The notes under the pieces: model-generated | Told to the model about the DNA's origin: nothing | Seen by the model: only the letters and a program-made list of their open reading frames with translations | Databases searched by the model: none | Translations under genes and position numbers: made by a program | Part shown: positions 34,608 to 47,768 of the stretch, piece after piece | How the letters are laid out: every line of letters begins with the position of its first letter | How positions within the stretch are numbered: the first letter of the stretch is position 1 | Source of the DNA: Steromphala cineraria | Taxonomy: Eukaryota; Mollusca; Gastropoda; Trochida; Trochidae | Direction of reading: 5' to 3' | Assembly: GCA_916613615.1 (NCBI GenBank) | Contig: OU744732.1 | Location: 32,325,950-32,389,949, forward strand | Length of the DNA stretch: 64,000 nt

Positions 34608-36838
34608 TTTATTATTATTTGTACTTTTTTTGTGAACGAGCTGCAGCCCAAACGGCTGCTCCAAATTTGACAAAACTTGGCATGCTGATAGCCCTTACCC
34701 TGGAATCGACATGCGAAGCTTTTGGGCAAAATCGGTTCGTTCATTAAGGGTGCAGGTCGAATCCAAAATCGAAAATTTAACATTGATTAGAGACTTAAAA
34801 TTTTTTTTAAAAGAAGCGCAATGAAAAATAATGAAAAAAAGGAAATCAGGACCAATTCGTTGGTCACGTGGTTTGGCCGCCATCTTGCTTTTAGTGCATT
34901 TTCGACCGTTTCCGACCCCACCCACCTTTGACAATCTTCTCCTCTGAAGATACTTGCACTAGAGAGCTGAAATTCATACTGAAAGTAACTGAAGTATTGT
35001 AGATTTGAATTTATAGATTTGAAAGACCTAACCTTAATACTTTTTGTGCTGTGGCCTTTCAAAGTTTACCAAAATCTCAAAATCGCCAACTTCAAGGGCA
35101 GATAACTCAAAGACCAGACCATAGAATTTAATGATTTTTGCATGAGAGTTAGACATCAGCTAGATCTTCAAGATAAAAGAATAAAATTGCTCTCGAACAG
35201 TCATTTCCGGTCACGAGGAAGGGTCAAACTTTGCATTTTTGAAAACCGGTGTTTTGATGGCTATGTTTGAAAAATCCTTGTTAACCAACGACACATGATT
35301 AATACTTGTTCTATATATCATATGAAAGCCAAAACAAGATACAATCTGTGATCAATCTCATTAAAATTAGATTGAACATTAACATTGAATTTGGAGCATT
35401 TAACTGTGGTCAATCTTACTTTAGTTTTGAATGATTCTGAAATAACAGTGATTGAAATGTTTTAGTTCATTGGCAATAAAACACTAGGAAATGTTTTGTT
35501 TATCACCAGGCAGCAACATGACTGTATAACCTGAGATGATTCATGTTTGCAGTCATGATAAATTTTCTGTAAAGGCTTAAACGTTGAATATCAAGTGAAA
35601 TTTGGTTATTTTGATAATGTATTAGTTACTGTTTACCTCTTAGACAAAAGGTCATTTGAAGGTCAAGCGCTGTGTGAAGGTCAAACAGGAAGTCTTGAAG
35701 ACCTAAGTACTGCCGCGGCAGTCCTAGTTATTATTTGTACTTTTTTTGTGACAGAGCTACAGCCCAAACGGCTGCTCAAAATTCAACCAAACTTGGCATG
35801 CTGATAGCCCTTACCCTGGAATCGACATGCTAAGCTTTTGGGCAAAATCGACCCATACATTAAAGGTGCAGGTCGAATCCAAAATCGAAAATTTAACATT
35901 GATTTTTTTTTCAAAATGCACTTAGAGACTTGATTTTTTTTTAAAAGAAGCGCAATGAAAAATGATGAAAAAAAGTGAATCAGGACAAATTCGTAGGTCA
36001 GGTGGTTTCGACCGTTTCCGACCCCACCCGCCTTTGACAATCTTCTTCTCTGAAGATACTTGCACTAGAGAGCTGAAAGTCATACTCAATGTAGCTGAAG
36101 TATTGTACACAAAACTTTTTAACTGGAATTTTGCTAACATTAATACTTTTTTTCCTGTGACCTTTCAAAGTTGACCAAAATCTCAAAATCGCAAACTTCA
36201 AGGGCAGATAACTAAAAAACCAGACCTTAAAACTTAATGATTTTTGCATGAGAGCTAGACATTAGCAAGGTCTTCAAGATAAAAGAATAAAATCGCTCGC
36301 GAACAGTCACTTCCGGTCACGAGGAAAGAGCAAACTTTGCATTTTGGAAAAAGGGGTGTTTTGGTGGGCATGTTTGAATACCCATTGCTAAGCAACGACA
36401 CATGATAATTGATTGTTCTATATATCATTAGAAAGCCAAAAGAACATACAATTTCTGATAAATCTCATTAAAATTACATTAAACATTAACATTGAAATTC
36501 GGAGCCTTTAAATTTGGTCAATCCTACTTCTGTTTTGAATGCTTACGATACATTTATGATTGAAAAACTGTAGTTCATTGGCAATAAAACACAAGGCAAT
36601 GTTTTATCTATAATCAGGCAGCAACAAGACTGTATAACCTCAGATGATTCATGTTTGCAGCCATCTTGAATTTTCTTTAAAGGCTTAAACGTTGAATATC
36701 AAGTGAAATATGGTAATTTTGATAATGTATTAGTTACTGTTTACCTCTTAGACAAAAAGCCATGTGAAGGTCAAACAGTATGTGAAGGTTAAACAGGAGG
36801 TCTTGAAGACCTAAGTACTGCCGCGGCAGTCCTAGTTA
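34608..36838. repeat. two head-to-tail copies of a ~1.12-kb unit
   Basis: Copy 1 is 34608-35728 and copy 2 is 35729-36838. Anchors GTACTTTTTTTGTG (34621, 35738) give a 1117-bp period. The copies are roughly 85-90% alike by eye, with small indels, so the duplication is not recent. Each ends in GTCTTGAAGACCTAAGTACT followed by GCCGCGGCAGTCCTAG, which holds the perfect palindrome ACTGCCGCGGCAGT. An inverted AGGTCTTCAAGAC lies left of copy 1 (34552-34564). Matching open frames on the minus strand in both copies follow DNA identity and are not taken as genes. It may be a tandemly inserted Helentron-like element. Confidence 0.85.
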
Positions 36839-37146
36839 TATTTAATTTTTTTAATTGTGATTTCATTGCATCATCCTAGGAAAACGATAGCGTAACAAAC
36901 AGTAAAACATATAGCCATAAAAATATACATATTATTCTTATTTAGGTCTTTCATCAAAATGATTTTCTGCTCATTTGAGGTACAGGACAATTTAATGTGG
37001 TACGGATTTCAGGTTCATTGGTTTAAAATATATCCTCAACAGAATAAAGCACAAATTTGGAGCATTTCAAAATATAGAAAATTTCAATTAAGTTCAATAC
37101 TGCTAACAATACTTTGACAAATCTGTACTTATTGTGGCAATATTAA

Positions 37147-37502
37147 AGGGGCAGTAGCACGTTTTTTGATAATTTCATATTTTAAATTTTTCACTGACAA
37201 TTGAAAGTTGATACTAAATGTATTATTTTGACAGTGTCAAAAATCTCATCACACAAGCCAATCATCCATAGTCAGATGACAAAGTATTAAGATTCACATA
37301 AAATCCATTGGCGGCTATTTTGTGTGAACACCTTTAATTCATTTTGTGTTAGAAAAAGGGATTACATCGCTAAACTTTACATTAAATATGTGAATTATTA
37401 CTGCTCTATTTAGTTTAAATACATTGTTTTTCAATTGGAACCATTAATTTTCCTTTTCCTGACATCACCTTTTATTCCCCCTAAAAACGTGCTACTGCCC
37501 CT
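37147..37502 (+). mobile_element. MITE family T1, copy 7
   Basis: 356 bp, TIRs AGGGGCAGTAGCACG and CGTGCTACTGCCCCT, TTAA on both sides (37143-37146, 37503-37506). The interior matches copy 3 closely. Confidence 0.94.
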
Positions 37503-37863
37503 TTAACACTACGATTGATACCACGGTTAAGTGCCACAGTTCAGTTCAGTGATACCATATACTGTGTTATTTCTTCTTACATATATCAAGATCAAATCCA
37601 CCATGCAGAGTCAAAGATGTTGTTTACGTTTGAATAAACACCAAAAAGCACTTAAAACATGTGAAATTGAAAGCAATCCATTACAGTCAAAGCCGGAGAA
37701 CTATTGTGCGAAAGGTTGCAAACTAGATTAAGCTTCAGTTCCTTCCATATGTGTTGAAAGGTCTGACACTACCACAACTCACCTATTTGTAAATGAACAA
37801 GCTTGTGACAAAAACAATAATTGGTTTCATTTCACTGCCATGGATTTTATTAAGTTAGCTATG

Positions 37864-38204
37864 AGGCACAGAGGCAGATCAAGTCATGTTGATTTAGCCT
37901 TTTTTATATTACGCCGACTTTGTGGGATAGAATGGTAGATGCCTGATTGGAGGCAATCAAAGTTAGTTGTGCAATCAGCGACGCTGTTCTTAAATCAGCG
38001 TTTTGGCTACTGAATCAAGGCAAAAGCATTGAGATATGAACCACCCTTTCCATGCGAGAAGCGTTTTCATTTGCTAAAGAAATTCAAATGTATTGTGATG
38101 CAGTTTTTTTCCGCCAGCGGAAACTGCCGGAACCAACGGATTTCGGCGTAATAGAACAGAGGCTAAATCAACATGACTTGATCTGTCTCTTTGGGGAGAG
38201 AATG
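37864..38204 (+). mobile_element. Mutator-like MITE family M1, copy with eroded left end
   Basis: The right TIR ends GGGGAGAGAATG. The left TIR has lost about its first dozen bases, starting at GGCACAGAGGCAGATCAAG. AGCTATG occurs at both edges (37857-37863, 38205-38211), consistent with the remains of a 9-bp duplication. The interior is shared with 7067-7280 and, inverted, with 39378-39726. Confidence 0.85.
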
Positions 38205-38211
38205 AGCTATG

Positions 38212-39370
38212 CAGTGTCTGACTTAAATTAACTGTGGTGGAAGGACACCACATGTATGATGTTGAAACTTCAAGAGATAGTCCGTGAGTTGATGGGATCA
38301 CATACAACATGATTGCCAAACTTGATTGATAGTTTTATTTAATAGAGACGAAACGACTACTGCTGAAAGGTATTCTCTTGAAGGTATGGTGGCAGTAGGA
38401 AGGTACGAAGGCATGAATACGTTAATTTTAGAAAAGACATCTAAATTTGTCAGAATGACAGGTACAAGTTGGTAATGTTTGATAAATAAATAACTAGTAT
38501 TTATGTAAATTGGACGTGTGATTTCGGCTTGTGATTCCGAATATGTATATGACTATTTTAGATTTGTATTGAAAACAGACGTTCATCATATTATAGTATT
38601 ATTATGCTACGGTAAACATGCAAGATTGTTTGAAGTTGGATATCAAATAGGGTATGTTCATAGCATAACAAAGCAAAAGGCGATGTAAATCGCAAAGTGG
38701 CTCTTTAAGAAATGAAAATAAATTCTTTCTGGAACACAAGAGCTTGTTAACTGTAAGTCGCTTATGACACACTTGACAGTTTATCATGTGAGATTATGTA
38801 AAACAAACATGGTGGTATACAATTATCAATATAATTAATTAAAACCAATTGAAAAAAATCCAATAACGTTTTTATCACATTTTGAAAGGCCTCGATGTGA
38901 CATTAAGCTAAAAGTTGTCCTAATACATGTAGCTTTGTAAAAGATCATTGCAACGAATGATTATGTGCCACTGATAATCACTTGTCAACCTTTTCAGAAG
39001 TAGATTCCTTATACTTGAAAATTATGCAAAGATGTCCTTTCCTAACTGCTTCTCTTGTTAGGCCTTCCAAATAGGTATACGTGTTTTTTTGCTATCTCAA
39101 TCCCACGGATTCCAGAATAAGCTTCCTAAATAGGGGATAAGAAACAATGCTCTTGTATAACAGTGATCTTGCAACATCAATAATACCACGAGTTCTCACG
39201 TTTGCCAGTACACATCAATATTGTAGATGACATATACATAAACTGAAGTACTAAAGAAAGTACACACCACCGTTTGATTCGATTTATTAATACCTGAAAT
39301 GAATGTGATGCATTTGGTTATTTTACTGTTCTAATAACATTTATCTGCAGCAGTTTTATAGAATATATTG
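38212..39370. other. no gene seen
   Basis: AT-rich spacer between two M1 copies of opposite orientation. Nothing recognised. Confidence 0.4.
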
Positions 39371-39377
39371 ATGTTTG

Positions 39378-39726
39378 CATTCTCTTCCCACAGAGGCAGA
39401 TCAAGTCATGTTGATTTAGTCTCTGTTCTATTGCGCCGAAATCAGTGGGTTCCGGCAGTTTCCCCTGGTGGAAAAAACGTTCATCTAAATACATTTAAAT
39501 TTCTTTATCAAATGACAAGGCTTGTCGCATGGAAAGGTTGGTTCATATTACAATGCCTTTGTCTTGTTTCAGTGGCCACAATGATGATTTAAGAACAGGG
39601 TCGCTGATTGCACAACTAATTTTGATTGCCTCCAATCAGGCATCTCCAATTCTATCCCACAAACTCGTCGTAATAGAACAGAGGCTAAATCAACATGACT
39701 TGATCTGCCTCTGTGGGGAGAGAATG
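39378..39726 (-). mobile_element. Mutator-like MITE family M1, complete 349-bp copy
   Basis: Ends are CATTCTCTTCCCACAGAGGC and CTGTGGGGAGAGAATG, with TIR similarity extending ~50 bp. The interior is inverted relative to 37864-38204. No clear target duplication. The open frames inside arise from the TIRs. Confidence 0.88.
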
Positions 39727-41725
39727 GGTTACTTGTTTAATACCAAGTCTTTGTTCGATGCAGGCAGGGGTAAAAATATACTAGCATGACGCCAACCTTT
39801 TTTACAACTTTGCCAATGTGTGAAAAATGGGGCTTTTGAGTTTTAACCAAACAAACTCTTTGTAAAATAGTTTAATTTAAACCACTTTGATGTTGACTTT
39901 CAATGATGATTAATGTTGTCACTAGGTTCATATAAACTTGGTGGTAGTCTAGTTAATAAACTTCATAAAGTTCATTTCAAAACACACATTTATATAATTT
40001 TTCTAATCATTAACTATACTTTACCCATTAAAGACGTTTAATGATTAGGGTACATTGAGCATCCGAAATGCCTCATAATTTACAGATCTAGATTTCGATC
40101 GTCTAAAAGTTAGTCTTAAACCATTAACCTGATGCCGAACCATGAATATATGTACTCATATGAACATTTTAGAATATACGAAAATATTATAAAGCCTTTT
40201 CCTAGGTAGAGAAGTTAATTTCACACAATGAGTCTTCTCATATGACATTCTTTCATTCAATGATTGGGGAATTAATAGATGGCATTTTAAAGGAACATGT
40301 TTTCCACATATGTTTCATTTGAGGTTAACGAGATAACAGTTTTGAACGTTTTGTCCAAAGACCATTACCGGACATGCATAATGGAGATATCCATCTTCTC
40401 TTTGATGTAAGTTTGCAATGTGAAAGTAATAAATGACTTTAAATACAAGATAAAATTCGTATTTAAACGATCTTGACATTGCAGTTGTTTTTGATACTAT
40501 GAGTGCTACATACGTACTTTGATGTGTCATGTCGTCAACATCAATTAACTATATATGCTGATTTGAGATGCGCACCCTCGTAGACTCGACATACCTCGCC
40601 TTTAATATATGGACATTTGTCAAAAGCTATCGATTTTCTATTCAGTATTATTTAATAAAATCACTGACATATAACAAACTGAAAACTGACAACATAAAGA
40701 ATATCCCTTTCAAGTTGAACACAAGATCATATGATTTAATACGAAACGAGACTAGTTTTTCAGTATAACGAATAAATTGCTAATCAATAAGTTCCCTTTC
40801 TTCCTAAGTTCTTTCAAGTTTTTAACTCTTAGGAAACACACATTTCTCACTTTGCAATATATTTTGGTGAGACACAATACCTATTAATCTTCAATCTCCC
40901 TGATAAATTATACAACTATAGATGCAGACCTGATCAAGGGTCAGTGATAACTGTCTATGTCTACAGGAGAAGTATAACGTTTTATCTTGTCTCCAAATTT
41001 CATTATTTCTATTGCTGGTGCATTAATTGTATTAACATGTCTGTGAAAACAATGTCACATTATATGATAAATGTTTTATCTAATAATACGTTATATCTAA
41101 TATTATCATTATTGTGATATTGTAATATACCCTATTGACAACGGCATGACTATTGATGATTGTATGACCTCTAATAATGCCAAAAACAGTTCACACAGTT
41201 GCAGATAATCTGTCTTTTACGAATTGCATAAATAGACATTCAATTGTTCAAACTTAATGCGTTGTTTCCTTTTTATCAACTTCAGACAGGTAATAAACTA
41301 TAATTCACGCCAGTTTCGAACTGTGGCTTTTTAATAACAAGAAATAAGAAAATTTTGAGCAATCCCTTAAGCAGCAAGACCAGAATAACTGAAATAAAGC
41401 CTGGCTATTACCCTATTTTTAACATTACCCTATTTCTAAAATAGACTAATAAGCTACATGTATGATACCCATTAAGTGGGTTTTTGTAATTTGATTGATA
41501 CGACTAGACACAGTTCTCTATATGACATTCTGCATAAGGAACCAGCCATTTGATTGACTCTATTAAGATTGATTTCCTGAAATCTACCCATGTCGATCTG
41601 GAATAATTAACAAACATGTTGTAACCACTATACTTGTTCTGTTTGGATTTATTGTCAACGTATTTCTGCCATCGTTCAATCAAGTACGAAACTGATACAT
41701 GTCCAATATAATGGAAATAATGTGT
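39727..41725. other. no gene seen
   Basis: Two kilobases of AT-rich, mostly single-copy-looking DNA. A small inverted pair CTAATCATTAA / TTAATGATTAG lies near 40003-40048. No exon supported. Confidence 0.4.
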
Positions 41726-41731
41726 TGTAAA

Positions 41732-41770
41732 ATAACCAAACGTTCTTGGTTTATATAAACGTTTGGTTAT
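41732..41770. repeat. perfect 13-bp-arm hairpin
   Basis: ATAACCAAACGTT (41732-41744) and AACGTTTGGTTAT (41758-41770) are perfect complements separated by 13 bp. It lies 79 bp upstream of a SINE. Confidence 0.8.
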
Positions 41771-41848
41771 AAATTCTATTAGTATTATCTTGGTATTTAT
41801 ATAGAATAATTTTGTATGATGTAGAAATACTCGTTGTTTTACTTTGAG

Positions 41849-42095
41849 GCGGGATAGCGCAGTGGTAAGCGCGTTCGGCCTCGGATCCAGAGGTCCGGTT
41901 CGAACTCCGCCAGGAGGTCCGGCAACTTTGTCTGCAGTAGAGAACGGTTCTACAAGCAGTAAGATTTAGGTGCAATGCTACTGAATTTCACACCAGTGAC
42001 ACTCAGGTTTCACCGCAATGCATTGCAACAATAATGTGCGGGCTTTCTCCCTGATATTATAATAGCAGCCTGATGTACGTGAATTACTCTTGAAA
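41849..42095 (+). mobile_element. tRNA-derived SINE, copy B with head
   Basis: The tRNA-like head has GCGGGAT at 41849, A-box-like TAGCGCAGTGGTAAGCG (41855-41871) and B box GGTTCGAACTCC (41897-41908). The anticodon stem-loop is degenerate. The body (CGGCAACTTTGTCTGCAGTA through GCGGGCTTTCTCCCTG to CTCTTGAAA) matches copy A at 1-250 on the opposite strand. The insertion flanks show no clear duplication. Confidence 0.82.
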
Positions 42096-43341
42096 CCAAT
42101 TCATCTCACCGCATATTTTGATATCAACCACTGAATAGAAATGTATTTTGGAAGATCAAATCAGTACCATACCTATCGACACGCTATTAGAATCATAGTG
42201 ACGAGACGGACAGAGTCAGAAAACTACAACAGCTTTGTACACTTCACATTTTGAAGACATGTACGTGTAAGACAGATATACGATCAAACAATGTGTTATA
42301 TTCTAAGTTCCCATCTGGCAGGTGGGATTGGTAAACGTTGATATACAAATATGTGCGGAAATATTGATGTTCATTGAGATAGTTACATTCATTTGTTGTG
42401 AATTGATAAGACTTGTTTTTCACTGTTGTGATCATTGCAATCTTGTTTTTTTAGGTCAAAGATTTAAATGTGAGCAGCAAACAAAATGTCTCTCTCGTTG
42501 TGAGGACTAGTTTGGTATCTCAGGTGTTACGGTCAGTTCCAAGGTGATGTTTATGCGGGTTTTTTTCCATCTACATCAAATACTGTACGTGCATGATAAG
42601 GCCGATATCGAAGAAACATGCTAGTTTACCTGTGGCTAAGTTAGATAGGTAAACCGCAATAATTCGAAAATATTACGTCAGCTTAGTACTTCTTATTTAA
42701 TATCTAATCCATAGTAATGACGTCCTCTAATGCGTTAACAGTGGATACTTCTTTAATAATACACTGCTCTATGATTGTCCTGACTGTGAGGGATGTTATG
42801 TTTTTATGATTTTTTTAAAGTAACGAGCGACAAATCTAAAATATTTTTATTTAATAAAAACAGCAAGAGTTGTCAATAACGTCGGTAATTGTAATACACG
42901 TGCAAAGATGAACCCATTTTAGAGCGACCTAAGGTAGTGATCTACATGTATATACGATGGAAATTTATTTTCATTGTAAAATGTGGCAAATATATGTAAA
43001 ATGCAAAAAAAGGCAGTTTTTAGTTTTGTGAAGTCATACATGGATTAGGATGGAGAGTGCATTTGGTGACATGGGTTCCAAAAAATTATCAGGAATCTAA
43101 TCCGACGCCTGCATTCTCCATTACACAACATGAGTTTGAACAGTCAAAAATACTTTACAAACCAATCAAGTCTGATATTCTTCTTGAAAGTATTGTTATT
43201 AGAGGGTTTCACCTTTGAACTCAACTATCGTCATTTGAATAACCTGCTTTGTTATATGATTGAGGGTGAGATACCCTGTTCTATCAGTGAAATAAACCTT
43301 CTATCTGGTTACAGTAGCGATAACCTTTATCACCACTCGTG
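42096..43341. other. no gene seen
   Basis: AT-rich. Short frames on both strands at 42244-42510 overlap each other and have no domain support. Confidence 0.4.
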
Positions 43342-43410
43342 TGACGTCAGGTTCAAGAGTTTGACGTCATGTAACAATGGTCTGACGTCATGAATTCTTA
43401 CATGACGTCA
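43342..43410. promoter_or_regulatory. cluster of four perfect CRE palindromes (TGACGTCA)
   Basis: TGACGTCA occurs at 43342, 43362, 43383 and 43403, spacings 20, 21 and 20 bp. All sites therefore face about the same side of the helix. The outer sites are extended symmetrically (GTGTGACGTCA and TGACGTCACAC). The 8-mer is the consensus CREB/ATF site. No gene was recognised within several kb, so a target is unknown. Confidence 0.65.
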
Positions 43411-43519
43411 CACTGTTACCTCGGTGACCGGCTCTTCCAACCGGCCGCTCAACATGAAATTGGCCTTTTTGGACGTAATAAGAAGAATTTCATCATATAA
43501 TAAATAGAATATCTATCAA

Positions 43520-43631
43520 TTCTTGACAAATACCATGTTTATCTCATCTCGTGAGGTAGAAAAGTTAAATACTCGTGACAATATAAACTTTCTACCTCAC
43601 TCGATGAGATAAACATGGTATTAGTCAAGAA
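43520..43631. mobile_element. 112-bp foldback hairpin
   Basis: Arms read TTCTTGAC and AATACCATGTTTATCTCATC on the left and the complementary GATGAGATAAACATGGTATT and GTCAAGAA on the right. Inner arms GAGGTAGAAA and TTTCTACCTC extend the stem. Loop is ~25 bp. It lies 110 bp from the CRE cluster. Confidence 0.8.
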
Positions 43632-46600
43632 AAGACAGATATCATCTATGTCATGTCTACTAACGATGGACATACATGTAGGTTCTGGAAGTTTGAGATT
43701 TAACCTCTGACCCGCACTTTTCGAACTACTCTTTGCATTTGAAGGGACAACACTGTGTAATCAACACAAGACAAGTGATTGCACATAATTGACAACCCCA
43801 AGCTCGAATATTACAATGTCAAATGTATCGGAAGAGTACTGTCTGGAGAGATTGCAACGTTCAGGAAGGAGACAAATCAATAAATTCACTCTTGTCGCCC
43901 TTGCCTCTGTACACAGATAAATGATTTATATGATTTTCGTATTTTTAAGATTTAAAAAATCAAATTGGTTAAAATTGTTATTGTTCATTGCGAATGAATT
44001 ATCTGCTCAACAAGTACAGCAGTTATCCCTTACCTTTAGTTATGAACGATTAACTTCGCAATTGAGGTATTCAGGTAGGGGCAATATTTGATTGGGATAA
44101 AAGATTTATAAGTGAAACATAGCTGCAACAGAATTGATCTAAGTCCTGTATGTTGATTGTATCTCATCAATATTGTGTCAGATATTCATATTCATTCTTA
44201 TGTCTTTGGCATAATAAACAACAGCATGAACAACGATAGTAGTAAGCTCTTAGCAAATGATGATTGAATGGAAATCAAAGCATTGCAATAAAGTCAATCT
44301 AAAAAAACCAATTGTGTCTTATGTCCCAAAAACGTAAAAGCGTGTTTCATATGTGAAAACAATTCTACAATAGACCCCTGCACAGTTTATTAGCTATGAT
44401 TGTGAAAATCATAACGTAACAGTTACTTCATTGCTTGATAAAATGTGTTGTTATTTGCTATTTCAAAATATATCTCTTTCGAAATATTCATTGTTTTACT
44501 TTTGAAATTCTTATAAAAAGAGCCATTGAAGGTCAAAGAACAAATACAGAGATTAATTGCAGGTTATCTAGTGGTGATCATGTTCATTACTTGTTCGGTA
44601 TCTTCTAGTTATTTAACCAACAATGTCATTATACATACGTCCATCTACATTATAAATTATGAAGAAGGTATGATTAAACCTTCCGAGACAGATGCCTATA
44701 ACATGGAAACTAGTTGTATTAAGAATAACTTCTTTTTAAAAAACTTATTGCTTCATTAGAATTGCCACTGTTTTGCACGTTCGTGACCCTTGTCATGTTT
44801 TAGAAAATCGTTCAATCTCCCCAAACATACATTGGAAATTGGATTTCAGCATTAAATTACACGATATGGACATTTTTATATAAACATGTACGGGACACAA
44901 GTTGCAAATAAAGTCAAATGATTTATTTTCCCTGAAAGCTCAAAACGTCAACTTGAAGTAAAAACCCACAGTATGGTAATTTGACACAAACAATGAAACA
45001 ATCTTTTCATTTCTTCTTATGTTTTGGACCTAGGTAAGATTTAGCTTAAGGGTTGCTACGTGATGTCTTACATGACTTGCTTTCATATGAACAAGATCGA
45101 TACTCTAAAGTAATCTTTCATCCACTTTTTGAATACTTTGACGTGCTATAAATCATGCGAGACATTTAGCTGGTTGATTGACACATGGTTTTGTTAATAT
45201 CAACCACCTGCCTTATTGCTACTGAAGGGATATTATATTGATACTTGATTATGTACATTTACCAGGATCAGGTTTCTTAGAATACTGTTTATATACAGAG
45301 ATACTAATCACAGATGAATTGCAGTCAGCTTTATTTGTGCCCATGCAATGAACGTTGCATATATTACTTCTTACATTTTTCTGTAATTGAAGTGAAGTTT
45401 GTTAATTTTTATCTCAGTTGATCGCCCATTTTAATTATTGATACAATTACAATTATATTTCACATTACGTAATAACATTTCCTGCTGACCGATTGACATG
45501 CTTCATAAAGGTCAATTGTACGTCCCCAGTTGCAGTGGTCACGCCTTGATATATTGATATTACAATTAAACGAGTTGAAGATAAAGTGCATAAATTCGTT
45601 CTCTTGGTAAAACGAAATTACTCACTCCTTTCATGTAAAATCAAACGGAGCGTATTAGTATTCTCTATACAATAAATCTCTCGTGATGTATTAGTGGAAC
45701 TTCGTATCTGTTAATGACAAGACGTTAAGGAACTGGCTGTGGTGTTTGGGACAGGTTCTGACTATCACTTTCTTTGTTGTGAAAGGGATCGATTCACAAC
45801 GAGATCTTCTGTTGGTGCTAGGGAAACACTGTCCTTAGTTTTGATAATTTGTATAAATAATGACGTCCTCAAGTGGAATTTTCATTAATCATGTTAAGAA
45901 CAAACACTTATTTCTTATCATTTCAGGGTAAATTTCGGTGTTAATGGTGTTAAAACTTATTTCTATAAATTACATTTCACAGGAAACAAATCAAAATGCT
46001 ATTAACAATCAGCCTTAATTAAGAGGACTTGTGATACAATTACCAACTGAAACCTTTTACCCTCTTTTAAATAGCTTGAATATTTCAGAGACAAATTGAC
46101 ACTTGTGACACAAATATGGTCCTTGATTTATCTGTTCCTGTATCAAATTTAAACAGTTGTGACAATCTTCAATGTGTTCCCCTTTTAAACCGACATCTGA
46201 GGCAATAACACTAGAACTCCTTGATTTAAAGGCGATGCCGTGTACTCAGAAAGACATAAAGTTAACATGTGATCTCTGAGATTGTATCAACGGTTTCTAT
46301 CAACCCGGCAATAAAATAGAACAGAAAGTACAATATATAGCTTTGTCATTTCTGTATTTTTTTTTTCTGCAAATTGAAAATAAACATGCCTTTTTATATT
46401 TAGGTGAAATCGAGTGTAAATAATTGCGAACTGATATACCTTATCATATGTTTTTCATAATAATAAGTTTTTGTTTACTAACCTGAACCAGCAGACTGAT
46501 TAAAAATTCACTTTTCTTTCAAACATAACACCGAACGTCCCTTACAAGACCAGCTATCTTTTTACAGTACATTCTATCTACATTCTACAGAATATAATAA

Positions 46601-47768
46601 AATATTTAAAATATACATTGAGGTTTTTATTGTAGGTTGTTTATGTTGATTTGATATTTAGCATTCTCATATCTCATATGCAAATAACTTCAGTTACACA
46701 ACAAAATGCAACGTCTATAAAGGATGTTTCTTCTTTATTTAATACTTAGCTAACTGTTCCTTACACATGAAACACAGAGCAAGGAGTGAACACAAATATT
46801 ACAGTTGTTCACGGACAATGCTGATTTTAAAGTATAGGCAATCATGTTGTCTGTTTGTAATGAGTTTTATGGGTTCAAAACTTATGTATCGAGAGATGTT
46901 TAACAAATATTCTAAGTATTTAAAACTGAAGTGAGTTAATGGCTCATAAAGATATCAAAAATAGTTTATTTTATTATATTATTATATTGGCATAAGTAGA
47001 AAGACCATAAACCATGTCCTTGCTTTTGAAAGTGATTCAGTCTATTTCACTTTTGCTTTTTAAATGGAATAACTTCTTAATTTGTCATGAAACCCATGCC
47101 AAAATGTACATGTAGTGTCCCAGAAGGTTTTGGCGATTGACAGAATAACTTACACCAAAAAGCACTTAAAACCAGTGGGATAAAATCACTTAGTGCTTGT
47201 GGAGTTAATGGTTATGAAAGCATCGCAATACAGTCACAGAATCAATTTATCCAAGGTCACAAAGGAGATTAATCCTTGCACCTGTAACAAAAGGTTTGAC
47301 GCCAAACCAGTCTGTGCTTGCTAAATGGCTTACGCCCGAGTCCCATTAAAGTTTGAATCCCGAGAAGTACTTGAACCAGTTAGTAAAGTAAAGGTGATCC
47401 CTAACAAGTTAAATAATGAATATAAATACAAAGCGAATGTATTTGTCGTTCCTGTTCAATGCAACCGTCAACTAATCCTGAAGGAGAGTCTAGTTAAATA
47501 TTTTGAAAATATTATGTCTCTGAATTCACTTGTAATTGAAATATGCACACAGCACATTATTTCCTCTTCAGTGATTAACATCACATGTTTGACAAGTAAC
47601 TCCTGCAATCTGTGAGTGACACGATGTTAATGAACTATATGTGATGCTTGTGTCAGCTCGTGGCTGTTAGTGACTGACTGACCCGTTCATTGTGAGTTGG
47701 ATCGATTCATAACGAGGCCCGTATACAGTCGAGTAACATACTTCTCATAAGACAGTATACAATATATA
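43632..47768. other. 4-kb low-repeat stretch, no gene recognised
   Basis: This is the longest stretch without an identified repeat. A shared GGATCGATTCA(C/T)AACGAG lies at 45787 and 47699, hinting at an old duplication. A 77-codon frame from 44526 begins with TTG, not ATG, and has a hydrophobic start but no other support. A 96-codon frame at 47325-47615 has no domain. Spliced exons of an unrecognised gene cannot be excluded. Confidence 0.35.

Noticed and set aside
34496..36249. Similar minus-strand peptides in both 1.12-kb copies as a conserved protein
   Set aside because: The similarity follows the DNA duplication. Several overlapping frames are equally open and small indels shift them, with no sign of protein-level constraint.
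44526..44759. 77-codon frame with hydrophobic N-terminus
   Set aside because: It begins with TTG, which is not a credible start in a eukaryotic mRNA, and no exon or promoter evidence was found.
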